A stretch of 32,303 bases of DNA from Chloroflexota bacterium (GTDB lineage Bacteria > Chloroflexota > Chloroflexia > Chloroheliales > Chloroheliaceae). This document shows positions 1-5,988 of this stretch, in pieces. Position 1 is the first letter of the stretch. Each line of letters starts with the position of its first letter. A program made the position numbers and the translations under genes. The stretch spans positions 1 through 32,303 of the forward strand of contig JAQBPB010000096.1 in NCBI GenBank assembly GCA_028287745.1. The letters run 5' to 3'. The notes under the pieces were generated by a model. It worked only from the letters and a program-made list of their open reading frames with translations, was not told the DNA's origin and searched no databases.

Positions 1-53
1 GCCTCTCGCTTAAATTCAGCCGTGTATAGTTTCTGTGGATATTTGCTGCCCAT
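1..53 (-). CDS. IS3-family transposase OrfA, N-terminus only (cut by window edge)
   Basis: Read on the minus strand from the ATG at 53-51, the first 17 codons give MGSKYPQKLYTAEFKRE, the typical opening of the helix-turn-helix OrfA protein of IS3-family elements. OrfA binds the element ends and, with OrfB, makes the transposase. The rest lies beyond the window edge. The element would end just to the right, since the CopZ-like gene fragment begins within about 55 bp. TATAC motifs at about 72-76 and 101-106 may belong to the element end. The family call rests on a short stretch, so confidence is moderate. Confidence 0.6.
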   Translation of the reverse strand, partial: MGSKYPQKLYTAEFKRE

Positions 54-107
54 TATTTTCCCTTTCGTGATAAGTATACAATCTTTTTTCTCGGGTTTGT
101 ATACTCC

Positions 108-371
108 ATGAAAGTGGTGCAACATCAGACCTTCAGGGTTGATGAATTGCGCGAAAAGGTCTATCAGAAAGAGCCAAATAATCCTGAAGTACCGGTATGT
201 TATTGCTTTCAGCATACTTTAGGCAGTATACAGGCTGCTACCATAGACCAGCGTCAGGCAATACTGGAAGATATTAAAGCGGGTATAAAGGCCGAGCAAT
301 GCGTCTGCGATTTGCGCAATCCACAGGGAGCATGCTGTTTAGGCAACGTTAGTGATTGTCAGGCAGCTTGA
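108..371 (+). pseudogene. CopZ-like [2Fe-2S] metallochaperone, 5' end lost to an IS element
   Basis: The 87 codons match the C-terminal [2Fe-2S] domain of the CopZ-like/iron-sulfur metallochaperone family. A QTFRVDELREKVYQKEP segment is followed by PVCYCFQHT, and then by CVCDLRNPQGACCLGNV near the end. In that family this region binds a [2Fe-2S] cluster with four cysteines and normally follows an N-terminal zinc-binding segment that holds a CxxC motif. That segment is missing here: the readable frame begins at an ATG lying at the edge of the IS3-type element, with no convincing ribosome binding site. I infer that the insertion removed the 5' half and that the remnant is probably not functional. 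It shows no link to the hydrogenase genes downstream. Confidence 0.7.
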
Positions 372-506
372 GAAATCCTAACGGTTTAGTAAGGTTTTAG
401 GACACCCTAAAATAGGCTATGTAAATGTAAGATAAGATGAGTAAAACTGTGAGCGGGTACTTACCACTTTTAGAAGCGAGCAACTTTACCGGGAGCAAAG
501 CTGCTC

Positions 507-1133
507 CTACTGGCTAAGTGAGTCTTTTCTCAGGTTAAGAGCCTCAGAGCCATATCCCTGTAAGAGGGAAATACGTAATCTTTGTGTGGTTGAACTGTCC
601 TGGAACTGGCTGGTGTTTAACTGCTCCAGAGAATAGTCGTTTGTAGAATTGGCATTTCTTGTTGCCAGGCTGACCTGGTTGGACAATTCATCATTGAGCA
701 CGCGGACAAGTTTAAGTAAGATAGCAATAGAAGGAAGAACTCTCCCGGTTTCGGCATTGCGAACAATTACTGTTGTTACCCCTACCCTGGCGGCCAGTTC
801 CTCTTTTGTCATACCACTTTTGGTACGTAGAAGGTACAGACCATTATTAAGGCTTTTTACTTTTCCTGGATATTTGGATGGATCATCACTATTATTAACT
901 AATATATCAGGAAAATTATCCAGGGTTACCCTGGTGCCCTGTTTGGATAATTCCTCATCAAGCACTCCCACAATTTTGAGTAAAGTAGCAAGTTGCGGTT
1001 GCTTCTTTCCTGTTTCCGCATGAACAATAGTAGTATGATTTACACCGGCTCTCTTAGCCAGTTCCAGCTGGGTTAACCCGCTTTTCATTCGTATACTATA
1101 CAAACTGGTTCGCGCCCGCTTCCATCGTTCCAT
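507..1133 (-). CDS. Transcriptional regulator with two tandem XRE helix-turn-helix domains
   Basis: The 208-residue protein carries two XRE/Cro-type helix-turn-helix domains of similar sequence. The first spans about residues 10-65 (SGLTQLELAKRAGVNHTTIV, then ETGKKQP). The second spans about residues 97-150 (SGMTKEELAARVGVTTVIV, then ETGRVLPS). The C-terminal 50 residues are Ser/Asn-rich and not recognised. Two HTH units in one chain suggest binding of a bipartite operator. The gene is transcribed away from the hydrogenase operon and shares its upstream region, which contains repeated TTGACTATT boxes, so it is a natural candidate regulator of that operon or of itself (inference). A 6-bp hairpin (GGAGCA at 492-497, TGCTCC at 502-507) overlaps its stop codon but has no T-tract. 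Confidence 0.75.
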   Translation of the reverse strand: MERWKRARTSLYSIRMKSGLTQLELAKRAGVNHTTIVHAETGKKQPQLATLLKIVGVLDEELSKQGTRVTLDNFPDILVNNSDDPSKYPGKVKSLNNGLYLLRTKSGMTKEELAARVGVTTVIVRNAETGRVLPSIAILLKLVRVLNDELSNQVSLATRNANSTNDYSLEQLNTSQFQDSSTTQRLRISLLQGYGSEALNLRKDSLSQ

Positions 1134-1265
1134 TTAATTAATCCTTCAATATCTTAATAGGCGATAGAGACGTATAGTAATATTGATTGTACACACATTA
1201 TCTCTGAACCGTCAACAAATTCCCACCTTTTAAAATAAAGTTTTATTGATTTAATTTTCACAATG

Positions 1266-1408
1266 TTGACTATTCTGAAATGAGTTTAGAGCCTTGACAA
1301 AGGGTATATTATATTAATATGATAACTGTTTTAAGTGTAAGGAATCAAAGGAATTACTTTAAGGTTTAAAAATTTTGACTATTGAAATAAAGGTTTGTAA
1401 TAGTCAAA
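1266..1408. repeat. Three TTGACTATT boxes, two of them a 10-bp inverted repeat
   Basis: TTGACTATT occurs at 1266-1274 and 1375-1383 in direct orientation and at 1399-1407 inverted. The last two form a perfect 10-bp inverted repeat (TTTGACTATT at 1374-1383, AATAGTCAAA at 1399-1408) with a 15-nt spacer. Their position around the candidate promoter suggests operator sites, perhaps for the divergent double-XRE protein (inference). Confidence 0.5.
1294..1323 (+). promoter_or_regulatory. Candidate promoter for the hydrogenase operon
   Basis: TTGACA at 1294-1299 is separated by 18 nt from TATGAT at 1318-1323, close to the sigma70 consensus. It points toward the operon that begins at 1687. A TTGACTATT box lies 20 bp upstream (1266-1274) and an inverted pair lies 50-85 bp downstream, so binding there could affect initiation or elongation. 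Prediction from sequence only. Confidence 0.5.
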
Positions 1409-1435
1409 CCGGGCATTTGGGTAATTGCCGATCAA

Positions 1436-1567
1436 CTTACAATACGGCTTCCAGACCGGCAACACAAAAATTATGCTGCTTTAACCGGGCCGGAAATACT
1501 CATTTTAGGCTCATTTAATCGCTCCTTACAGTTATTGCAAAAACACGCAAAATAAGCTTACAATACG
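1436..1567 (+). repeat. 11-bp direct repeat CTTACAATACG
   Basis: CTTACAATACG occurs identically at 1436-1446 and 1557-1567, 121 bp apart (start to start), inside the leader of the hydrogenase operon. An exact 11-mer pair so close together is unlikely by chance, but its role is unknown. Confidence 0.4.
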
Positions 1568-1686
1568 AACAGCGCTCCTAAACTGCATATTTTCTAAAGA
1601 AAATTTACTCACTTCTGTATAACCTTAGTTTCCTCGCACCCTACAAAAAGGACAGGTATTTAAGCAAAAATAGGAAGGACCGGTTA

Positions 1687-2493
1687 ATGAAGATCGCGAT
1701 TTCAGGCAAAGGTGGCTCCGGTAAAACGACACTTTCTGCCACATTAGCCCGCTTACTCTCTCGCCAGGGTTCTTCGGTCTTGGCAATAGATGGGGATCCT
1801 AATCCTAATCTTGGGGTAGCCCTGGGTATTTCTGCTCTTGGGTTGTCCGGCCTCCAACCGCTTCCACGCTCAATTATTGAGCAACGCCCCGATGCCGATG
1901 GGGTCAATCAAACTTTCCTGACCCAACCCATGAAGACTATTTCTTCTCAATATGGTGTGGCGGCTCCCGATGATATTACCCTCTTACTTACTACCAGGGT
2001 AGATCATGCCGGCAAAGGTTGACTCTGTTCAGCGCATGCCACCGTGCGTGGTATGTTAGAAAAACTTATTGAACAGACCAACCAACACACTATTTTGGAT
2101 ATGGAAGCCTCCATCGAACACCTCACCCGCGGGACTATTCGTCACGTTGACCAGTTATTAGTTGTAACGGAACCCTACTACCGCTCCCTGGAAACAGCCG
2201 GACGGACGGTTCCTCTTGCTTACGAACTGGGCATAAAGCAGGTCCACGTAGTCGCCAATAAGGTCCGCAGCCCCCAGGACGAGGAGGCGATCCGGCGTTA
2301 TTGCGCTGAGCGTAATTTTGAGATCATTGGCGTACTGCCCTACGATAACGAGGTGCTGGAAGCCGACCAGGCCGGTTTGCCTCTGTTGGACCGCAAGCCT
2401 GATTCTAATTATGTCAAAGAGGTTAGTAAGCTGATGGACCGGATACTGGGAGTTCACCAGAACGAGAACGAGAACCAGAAGCAGACTGCTTAA
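1687..2493 (+). CDS. CooC/MinD-like nickel-chaperone ATPase, predicted selenoprotein (Sec112)
   Basis: This is a P-loop ATPase of the CooC branch of the MinD/ParA family. CooC proteins dimerise on ATP binding and help nickel insertion; in CooC1 of Carboxydothermus a CxC motif (Cys112, Cys114) holds the inter-subunit metal. The deviant Walker A motif GKGGSGKTT is at residues 7-15, and IDGDPNPNLG follows at about 34-43. Frame 1 meets UGA at 2020-2022 and then continues without interruption to 2493, giving LCSAHATVRGML and the conserved C-terminal half (LDMEASIEHL, VVTEPYYRSLE, VVANKVRS). The UGA therefore sits in the first position of CxC, giving U112-L-C114. Total length is 268 residues, normal for the family. 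The RBS AGGAAGGA lies 7 nt before the ATG. UGA is an ordinary stop elsewhere in this window, so recoding must be local, and a SECIS-like hairpin follows. The alternative is a nonsense mutation, argued against by the parallel case at 11824-12630. Confidence 0.82.
2034..2056 (+). promoter_or_regulatory. Predicted bacterial SECIS hairpin after UGA 2020-2022
   Basis: Positions 2034-2042 pair with 2048-2056 over 9 bp, including two G-U wobbles, leaving the loop CGUGC (2043-2047). The loop begins 20 nt after the UGA and has G at its second position followed by U. That is the placement and loop feature expected for SelB recognition in bacteria. The stem lies inside the coding sequence, as bacterial SECIS elements do. 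Confidence 0.6.
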
Positions 2494-2562
2494 AGCTTAC
2501 GCTATCCCAGGTATTGCGAAGCCCTACGCCCGTAAAGCCCGCTCCAGGGAGGAAGTAAAATT

Positions 2563-3903
2563 ATGACAATTGAGACTGCCACCAAAGGGGACAGCATAAC
2601 CGCTCCCGCCGGAAATATTTCCGACGAATCCACCGGCCTGACTCCTCATAAAGAGCATACAGAACAGCCGGGCCACCAGGAAGGAGCCCAGATTGCCCAA
2701 TTCAAGGGGCCGCTGGAGAAAGTTTATGCTTTCTGGCTGGCCGGGATGAGTTGTGACGGTTGTTCAATTGCCGTACTGGGCGCTACGGCACCCCCGGTGG
2801 AAGCCCTCCTGGGCGGAACCATCCCCGGTCTTCCCAAGGTGATACTCGCTCACCCGGTCCTCTCGGTGGAAGCAGGCAAGGATTTTGTAGCAATGTACCA
2901 CAAAGCCTGGGAGGGTAAGCTGGACGCGCCCTATGTCATTATTTATGAAGGCTCGCTGGCCGACGAGACTTTAGCGGCTGCCACCGGCGGTTACTGGTCA
3001 TGTATGGGGACCAGCGGTATCGGGGACCCCTACGAGGATAGCGTGGTAACTACGGCCGAGTGGTGTAAACGCCTGGCTCCAGGAGCGGCCGCTTCTATCG
3101 CCATTGGAACCTGTGCTACCTGGGGCGGTATCCCTTCCGCTTATGGCAATCCAACCGGTGCGATGAGTATGATGGACTTTTTGGGCAAAGACTACCGCAG
3201 CACCCTGGGGCTACCGGTAATTAATATTCCCGGCTGCTCTCCGGTAGGGGACAACTTTACCGAAACTGTCGCGACGGTCCTGATGTTCCTGCAGGGCATG
3301 GGCCCGCTGCCGGAATTTGACGAACTGGGACGGCCAGCCTGGCTTTTCAAAGAAACGGTCCACCGCCAGTGCAACCGGGCCGGGTATTACGAAGAAGGCA
3401 CTTTCGCCAGCGAGTACGGCCAGAAAGAATGCCTGGTGGAGATCGGCTGCTGGGGCCCGGTGGTGCAGTGCAACATCACTTCCCGTGGCGCGATCAACCA
3501 CATGGGCGGCTGTATGAATACCGGGGCGATCTGCATCGGGTGTACCATGCCGGGGTTCCCGGATAAATTCGCGCCTTTCTACAGTGCCGCACCCGGGTCT
3601 GATGTTTCCGGTGCGGCTTCCCGCATGGTTGGTTCATTTATCCGGCCATTACGCCGGATTACCCAGCGCAGCCAGAACCGCGAGACACGCTGGGACCGCA
3701 ACGGCGAAGTCCCCAGCGGCTGGGGCCACCCAAGCGAACCTTCTACCTCCGATAAGATTGCCCATTATTTCTACGAGAAACTGCAATTTTCAGGATCGGT
3801 GAAACCTGGACGGACCAAACCGGAAGCAAAGTACAAAGGGAATTATGAGGTTCCAGGAGTAGTTGCCGGGGAAAGTGACCCTTCCCAAAAACCGACTCCC
3901 TAG
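2563..3903 (+). CDS. hhyS: Group 1h (high-affinity, actinobacterial-type) [NiFe]-hydrogenase small subunit
   Basis: This subunit carries the iron-sulfur relay that takes electrons from the NiFe site of HhyL during H2 oxidation. The proximal-cluster motif is GMSCDGCSIAVLGA (Cys64, Asp65, Cys67), followed by GTCATWGG, PGCSPVGDN and a cysteine-rich distal region (HRQCNRAGYYEEG, ECLVEIGCWGP, GGCMNTGAICIGCTMPGFPD). The CDGC form with Asp recalls the 3Cys-1Asp proximal cluster reported for actinobacterial-type hydrogenases. There is no twin-arginine signal, so the enzyme should be cytoplasmic, as known for group 1h. The N-terminal 45 residues are hydrophilic and disordered-looking. At 446 residues it is longer than typical small subunits because of tails at both ends. 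The RBS GGGAGGAAG precedes the ATG. A 6-bp hairpin (GACTCC at 3894-3899, GGAGTC at 3923-3928) spans the stop codon. Confidence 0.93.
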   Translation: MTIETATKGDSITAPAGNISDESTGLTPHKEHTEQPGHQEGAQIAQFKGPLEKVYAFWLAGMSCDGCSIAVLGATAPPVEALLGGTIPGLPKVILAHPVLSVEAGKDFVAMYHKAWEGKLDAPYVIIYEGSLADETLAAATGGYWSCMGTSGIGDPYEDSVVTTAEWCKRLAPGAAASIAIGTCATWGGIPSAYGNPTGAMSMMDFLGKDYRSTLGLPVINIPGCSPVGDNFTETVATVLMFLQGMGPLPEFDELGRPAWLFKETVHRQCNRAGYYEEGTFASEYGQKECLVEIGCWGPVVQCNITSRGAINHMGGCMNTGAICIGCTMPGFPDKFAPFYSAAPGSDVSGAASRMVGSFIRPLRRITQRSQNRETRWDRNGEVPSGWGHPSEPSTSDKIAHYFYEKLQFSGSVKPGRTKPEAKYKGNYEVPGVVAGESDPSQKPTP

Positions 3904-3973
3904 TTTTATTGAGATGGCTTTTGGAGTCAGCGTCCCTTAAGGTTGCTAAACCGAAACAAATGTTTGAGGAAGG

Positions 3974-4291
3974 ATGGATGAGAAGAGTATGAGCGAAAAG
4001 GAGTTCCGGCGCTACTGGTTTTCGGGGGCGGCTGTTATCGCGGTAATTGTGGCTGCGGTGGCAACGCTACTGCTGGCTATCATAGCCACGGCCCGGAAAA
4101 TCCTCGCTAACGCCGTGCAAGCCCTGGGACTTGCCAAGGAAATCGTTGAGAATACTTCACCCATCTGGAACCTTCAACAAACCAATGAGGTAGCCGGTCA
4201 GCTACTGGAGGGGGCTAAAGCGATTGAGTCGCATGCCACCAAGCTGGCTGACGCCTTAGAATCTCCACCTGTAGTGGCGGTGGAAAAATAA
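3974..4291 (+). CDS. Small single-helix membrane protein 1 of five between hhyS and hhyL
   Basis: This 105-residue protein has one strong hydrophobic segment at about residues 17-39 (AAVIAVIVAAVATLLLAII). A helical, Asn/Thr-punctuated tail follows (IVENTSPIWNLQQTNEVAGQ), with further repeats of small and hydrophobic residues. I see no catalytic or metal-binding motif. It closely resembles the next gene (YWRISLVGG... LIARNT...LLIRTNQVTGEIL) in layout and in the phrase L..TN.V.G..LE.A. Its place between the two hydrogenase subunit genes argues for a structural or membrane-anchoring role. By analogy with HucM, the membrane-stalk subunit of mycobacterial Huc, it could tether the hydrogenase or conduct quinone (inference). 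The GAGGA at 3966-3970 supports this ATG. Confidence 0.75.
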   Translation: MDEKSMSEKEFRRYWFSGAAVIAVIVAAVATLLLAIIATARKILANAVQALGLAKEIVENTSPIWNLQQTNEVAGQLLEGAKAIESHATKLADALESPPVVAVEK

Positions 4292-4310
4292 AAGGGAGCG
4301 GAGGCAACTT

Positions 4311-4625
4311 ATGAAAAACAACCAGGAATTGCCGGTTACCCCTCAAATGATAGGCCGCTACTGGCGCATTAGCCTTGTGGGCGGGGTGGTCATCTTGGGG
4401 GCGGTGGCAACGCTGCTACGGGTTCTAACCAGCACGGTTGAACAAATACTGGCCGGTACCGGCCAGATATGGACCACCGGCAAGCTGATAGCCCGCAACA
4501 CCGTCCATATTCCGCTACTGATCCGCACCAACCAGGTGACTGGTGAAATCCTGGAAGCAGCCGACGGTATTGCCGCCGCCACAGGCCGGATCGGGAAAGC
4601 GGTCGGGGTTACTCCTGGGGAGTGA
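4311..4625 (+). CDS. Small single-helix membrane protein 2 of five, paralogue of the preceding gene
   Basis: This 104-residue protein has a membrane segment at about residues 21-42 (LVGGVVILGAVATLLRVL). Its amphipathic tail contains IARNTVHIPLLIRTNQVTGE and then ILEAADGIAAATGRIGKAVG. It shares the order TM helix, I..NT, L..TN.V.G..LE.A..I with the gene at 3974-4291, so the pair arose by duplication. It is preceded by a GGGAGCGGAGG purine-rich site and lies 19 bp after its neighbour. It is followed by the 404-bp non-coding spacer. No enzyme motif is visible; a structural role in the membrane near the hydrogenase is inferred from position. Confidence 0.72.
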   Translation: MKNNQELPVTPQMIGRYWRISLVGGVVILGAVATLLRVLTSTVEQILAGTGQIWTTGKLIARNTVHIPLLIRTNQVTGEILEAADGIAAATGRIGKAVGVTPGE

Positions 4626-5029
4626 CAACTCCCCACGGATAAATCCGGGGCATCTAAGGCCTTGCACCGGAACTCATTTGCCGAATGCGTTATTAGAGTT
4701 GTAGGTAACCATCGTCCCGTAGGCTAGTGGGCACTGACAGGACCCAAGCGGTTGGCACTTTCAAACTCGTTAGTGCTTTTATCTGGCGGACCGATTTACA
4801 CCAGAACCCGCTAACACAATTACTGTTTTAAGGTGCGAACTACACCTATCCTATCGCTTTTTGAGGAAATAGGGCCAGTGGAAGTTGGCTTAAGTCACCG
4901 ATGGGTGCGTATGGAGTGCCTTTTATCCTCCAACGTAAACGTAGGGGTCTTACGGCACATAGGATAATCAAGACAGGATTAAGATAGAAGGAAGCGATGG
5001 TTTAAGGCGAGGAAGGAAAGGGTTAATTT
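4626..5029. other. 404-bp non-coding spacer inside the hydrogenase operon, possible IS200/IS605-type relic
   Basis: This is the only long gap in the operon. It opens with a hairpin (CCCC 4631-4634 and GGAT 4637-4640 pairing with ATCC 4643-4646 and GGGG 4647-4650, with a 2-nt bulge) of the kind seen at ends of IS200/IS605 elements. A second stem GCACT/AGTGC lies near 4756-4778. From about 4817 to 4972 a plus-strand frame stays open to a TAA and reads PVEVGLSHRWVRMECLLSSN near its end, which may be the tail of a TnpB-like gene. I infer an internally deleted IS200/IS605-type element, but neither boundary is proven. Alternatively it is a structured RNA or leader for the genes downstream. Confidence 0.3.
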
Positions 5030-5344
5030 ATGTTTTTCCGGTTAACTGCGATAACCGCCCTGCAAATACTGGCCCTGGCCGGCGCGCTGGTTTACTATTT
5101 GTTACGGATCGTGAACTCGCTTGAGAAAATCGGCGGTTTCCCTAACAGTGACCTGGCCCGGACTCGTTACGGGGTCCGCGCCATCGAAACCGAAACCAGC
5201 CACCTGGCCCCGCAGGTCACTCAATTGAACGAGGGCCTCCTGGCCCTGGCCGGAAAACTGGTAGTGGTGGACGGGCAACTGGCCGCCGTAGCCAACAAGC
5301 TGGGCGGTGGTTCTGGTTCCGAAGTAAAGGAGACAACCAAATGA
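5030..5344 (+). CDS. Small single-helix membrane protein 3 of five
   Basis: The 104-residue product has a membrane helix at about residues 5-26 (LTAITALQILALAGALVYYL). The tail then reads AIETETSHLAPQVTQLNEGL and carries repeats of LA.KL and VDGQLAAVANKL. This tail aligns by eye with the fifth member (AIRDNTAPLAPDLGAINGAA, then VDQHLQNI), so genes 3 and 5 form one subtype and genes 1 and 2 another. The stop codon overlaps the next start (ATGA at 5341-5344), indicating coupled translation and probably fixed stoichiometry with member 4. Function is not known; a helical membrane-bundle partner of the hydrogenase is inferred. Confidence 0.72.
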   Translation: MFFRLTAITALQILALAGALVYYLLRIVNSLEKIGGFPNSDLARTRYGVRAIETETSHLAPQVTQLNEGLLALAGKLVVVDGQLAAVANKLGGGSGSEVKETTK

Positions 5345-5664
5345 ACCGGGGAGTAGCAACAATCTGGATCGGGATGCTGGCCGCCACACTGTTAGCGGTA
5401 GTGCCAGCGGTGGTAGCTTTGCTAACGCGAGCTTTGAACGCGGCCCGCCGGATAGAGCAGTATACGGCCGAAATCTTAACCGGTGGAGTGGGCATCGCCG
5501 AAAATACCGCGAACGTGGCGGCTCTCAAAAATACGCTCGCCGCTGCTCCGCACCTGGTAACTGCCGCAACTTCTCTGGAAGCCAACACGGCCCGGATAGA
5601 AGCGGTACTGTCTTCCCGGGTTATGACGAACGGCCATAGCGATAGCCCGGAAGGAACGGTTTAA
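5341..5664 (+). CDS. Small single-helix membrane protein 4 of five
   Basis: The 107-residue product has a membrane segment at about residues 5-31 (ATIWIGMLAATLLAVVPAVV onward). An Ala/Asn/Thr-rich amphipathic helix follows (RRIEQYTAEI, GIAENTANVAALKNTLA, SLEANTARIEAVL). Its first codon overlaps the stop of the preceding gene by 4 nt. The composition and N-T spacing recall members 1 and 2. No cysteine, histidine cluster or catalytic motif is present, so a redox or metal role is unlikely; packing against other small helices or binding quinone-like lipid is more plausible (inference). Confidence 0.7.
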   Translation: MNRGVATIWIGMLAATLLAVVPAVVALLTRALNAARRIEQYTAEILTGGVGIAENTANVAALKNTLAAAPHLVTAATSLEANTARIEAVLSSRVMTNGHSDSPEGTV

Positions 5665-5669
5665 TAATT

Positions 5670-5939
5670 ATGCAAACTCTTCTGACCCGTTTGACCCTTA
5701 TTGTCACAGGCGTTGTCGTCGTGGTAGTGGCCGCTTACCTGATTTTGATTACGGCGGCTCTTATCAAAGCCAACCGCAACCTGGAAAAATTAGTGGGGGG
5801 GCTGGAAGCCATTCGAGATAATACCGCCCCCCTGGCCCCTGACCTTGGTGCTATTAACGGCGCGGCTACCACTTTGCGGGATAAATTAATGTCGGTAGAC
5901 CAGCATTTGCAAAATATAATTCAACTGGCCCGCGGCTAA
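5670..5939 (+). CDS. Small single-helix membrane protein 5 of five
   Basis: This 89-residue protein is the shortest of the set. A hydrophobic helix at about residues 8-30 (LIVTGVVVVVVAAYLILITA) is followed by NRNLEKLVGGLEAIRDNTAP and a tail ending LQNIIQLARG. The tail matches member 3 in the order AI..(E/N)T..LAP...IN...LR.KL..VD..L. It lies 5 bp after member 4 and 49 bp before hhyL. The consistent design of all five (N-terminal helix, then 40-60 residues of amphipathic helix) suggests a hetero-oligomeric membrane assembly dedicated to this hydrogenase. Confidence 0.7.
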   Translation: MQTLLTRLTLIVTGVVVVVVAAYLILITAALIKANRNLEKLVGGLEAIRDNTAPLAPDLGAINGAATTLRDKLMSVDQHLQNIIQLARG

Positions 5940-5988
5940 AGCAAAGCCACCTGGAGCAGGTGCAGGAAAGGAAAGGAAAGAAGCTAAA

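Larger units (their letters stand above)
1134..1686. other. Control region between the XRE regulator and the hydrogenase operon
   Basis: This 553-bp stretch has no plausible gene. It is more AT-rich than the flanking coding DNA. It contains a good sigma70-type promoter candidate (1294-1323), three copies of a TTGACTATT box, and an 11-bp direct repeat (CTTACAATACG at 1436-1446 and 1557-1567). The long distance from the promoter to the first start codon (about 360 nt) leaves room for a structured or regulated 5' leader. I could not match it to a known riboswitch. Confidence 0.6.

Noticed and set aside
1641..1907. Minus-strand frame opposite the first ATPase gene
   Set aside because: It is antisense to the conserved Walker A region and shows no recognisable protein features.
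2044..2493. A separate gene beginning at GTG 2044
   Set aside because: It has no ribosome site, is in the same frame as the preceding segment, and codes for the second half of the same CooC-like fold; one recoded gene explains both pieces better.
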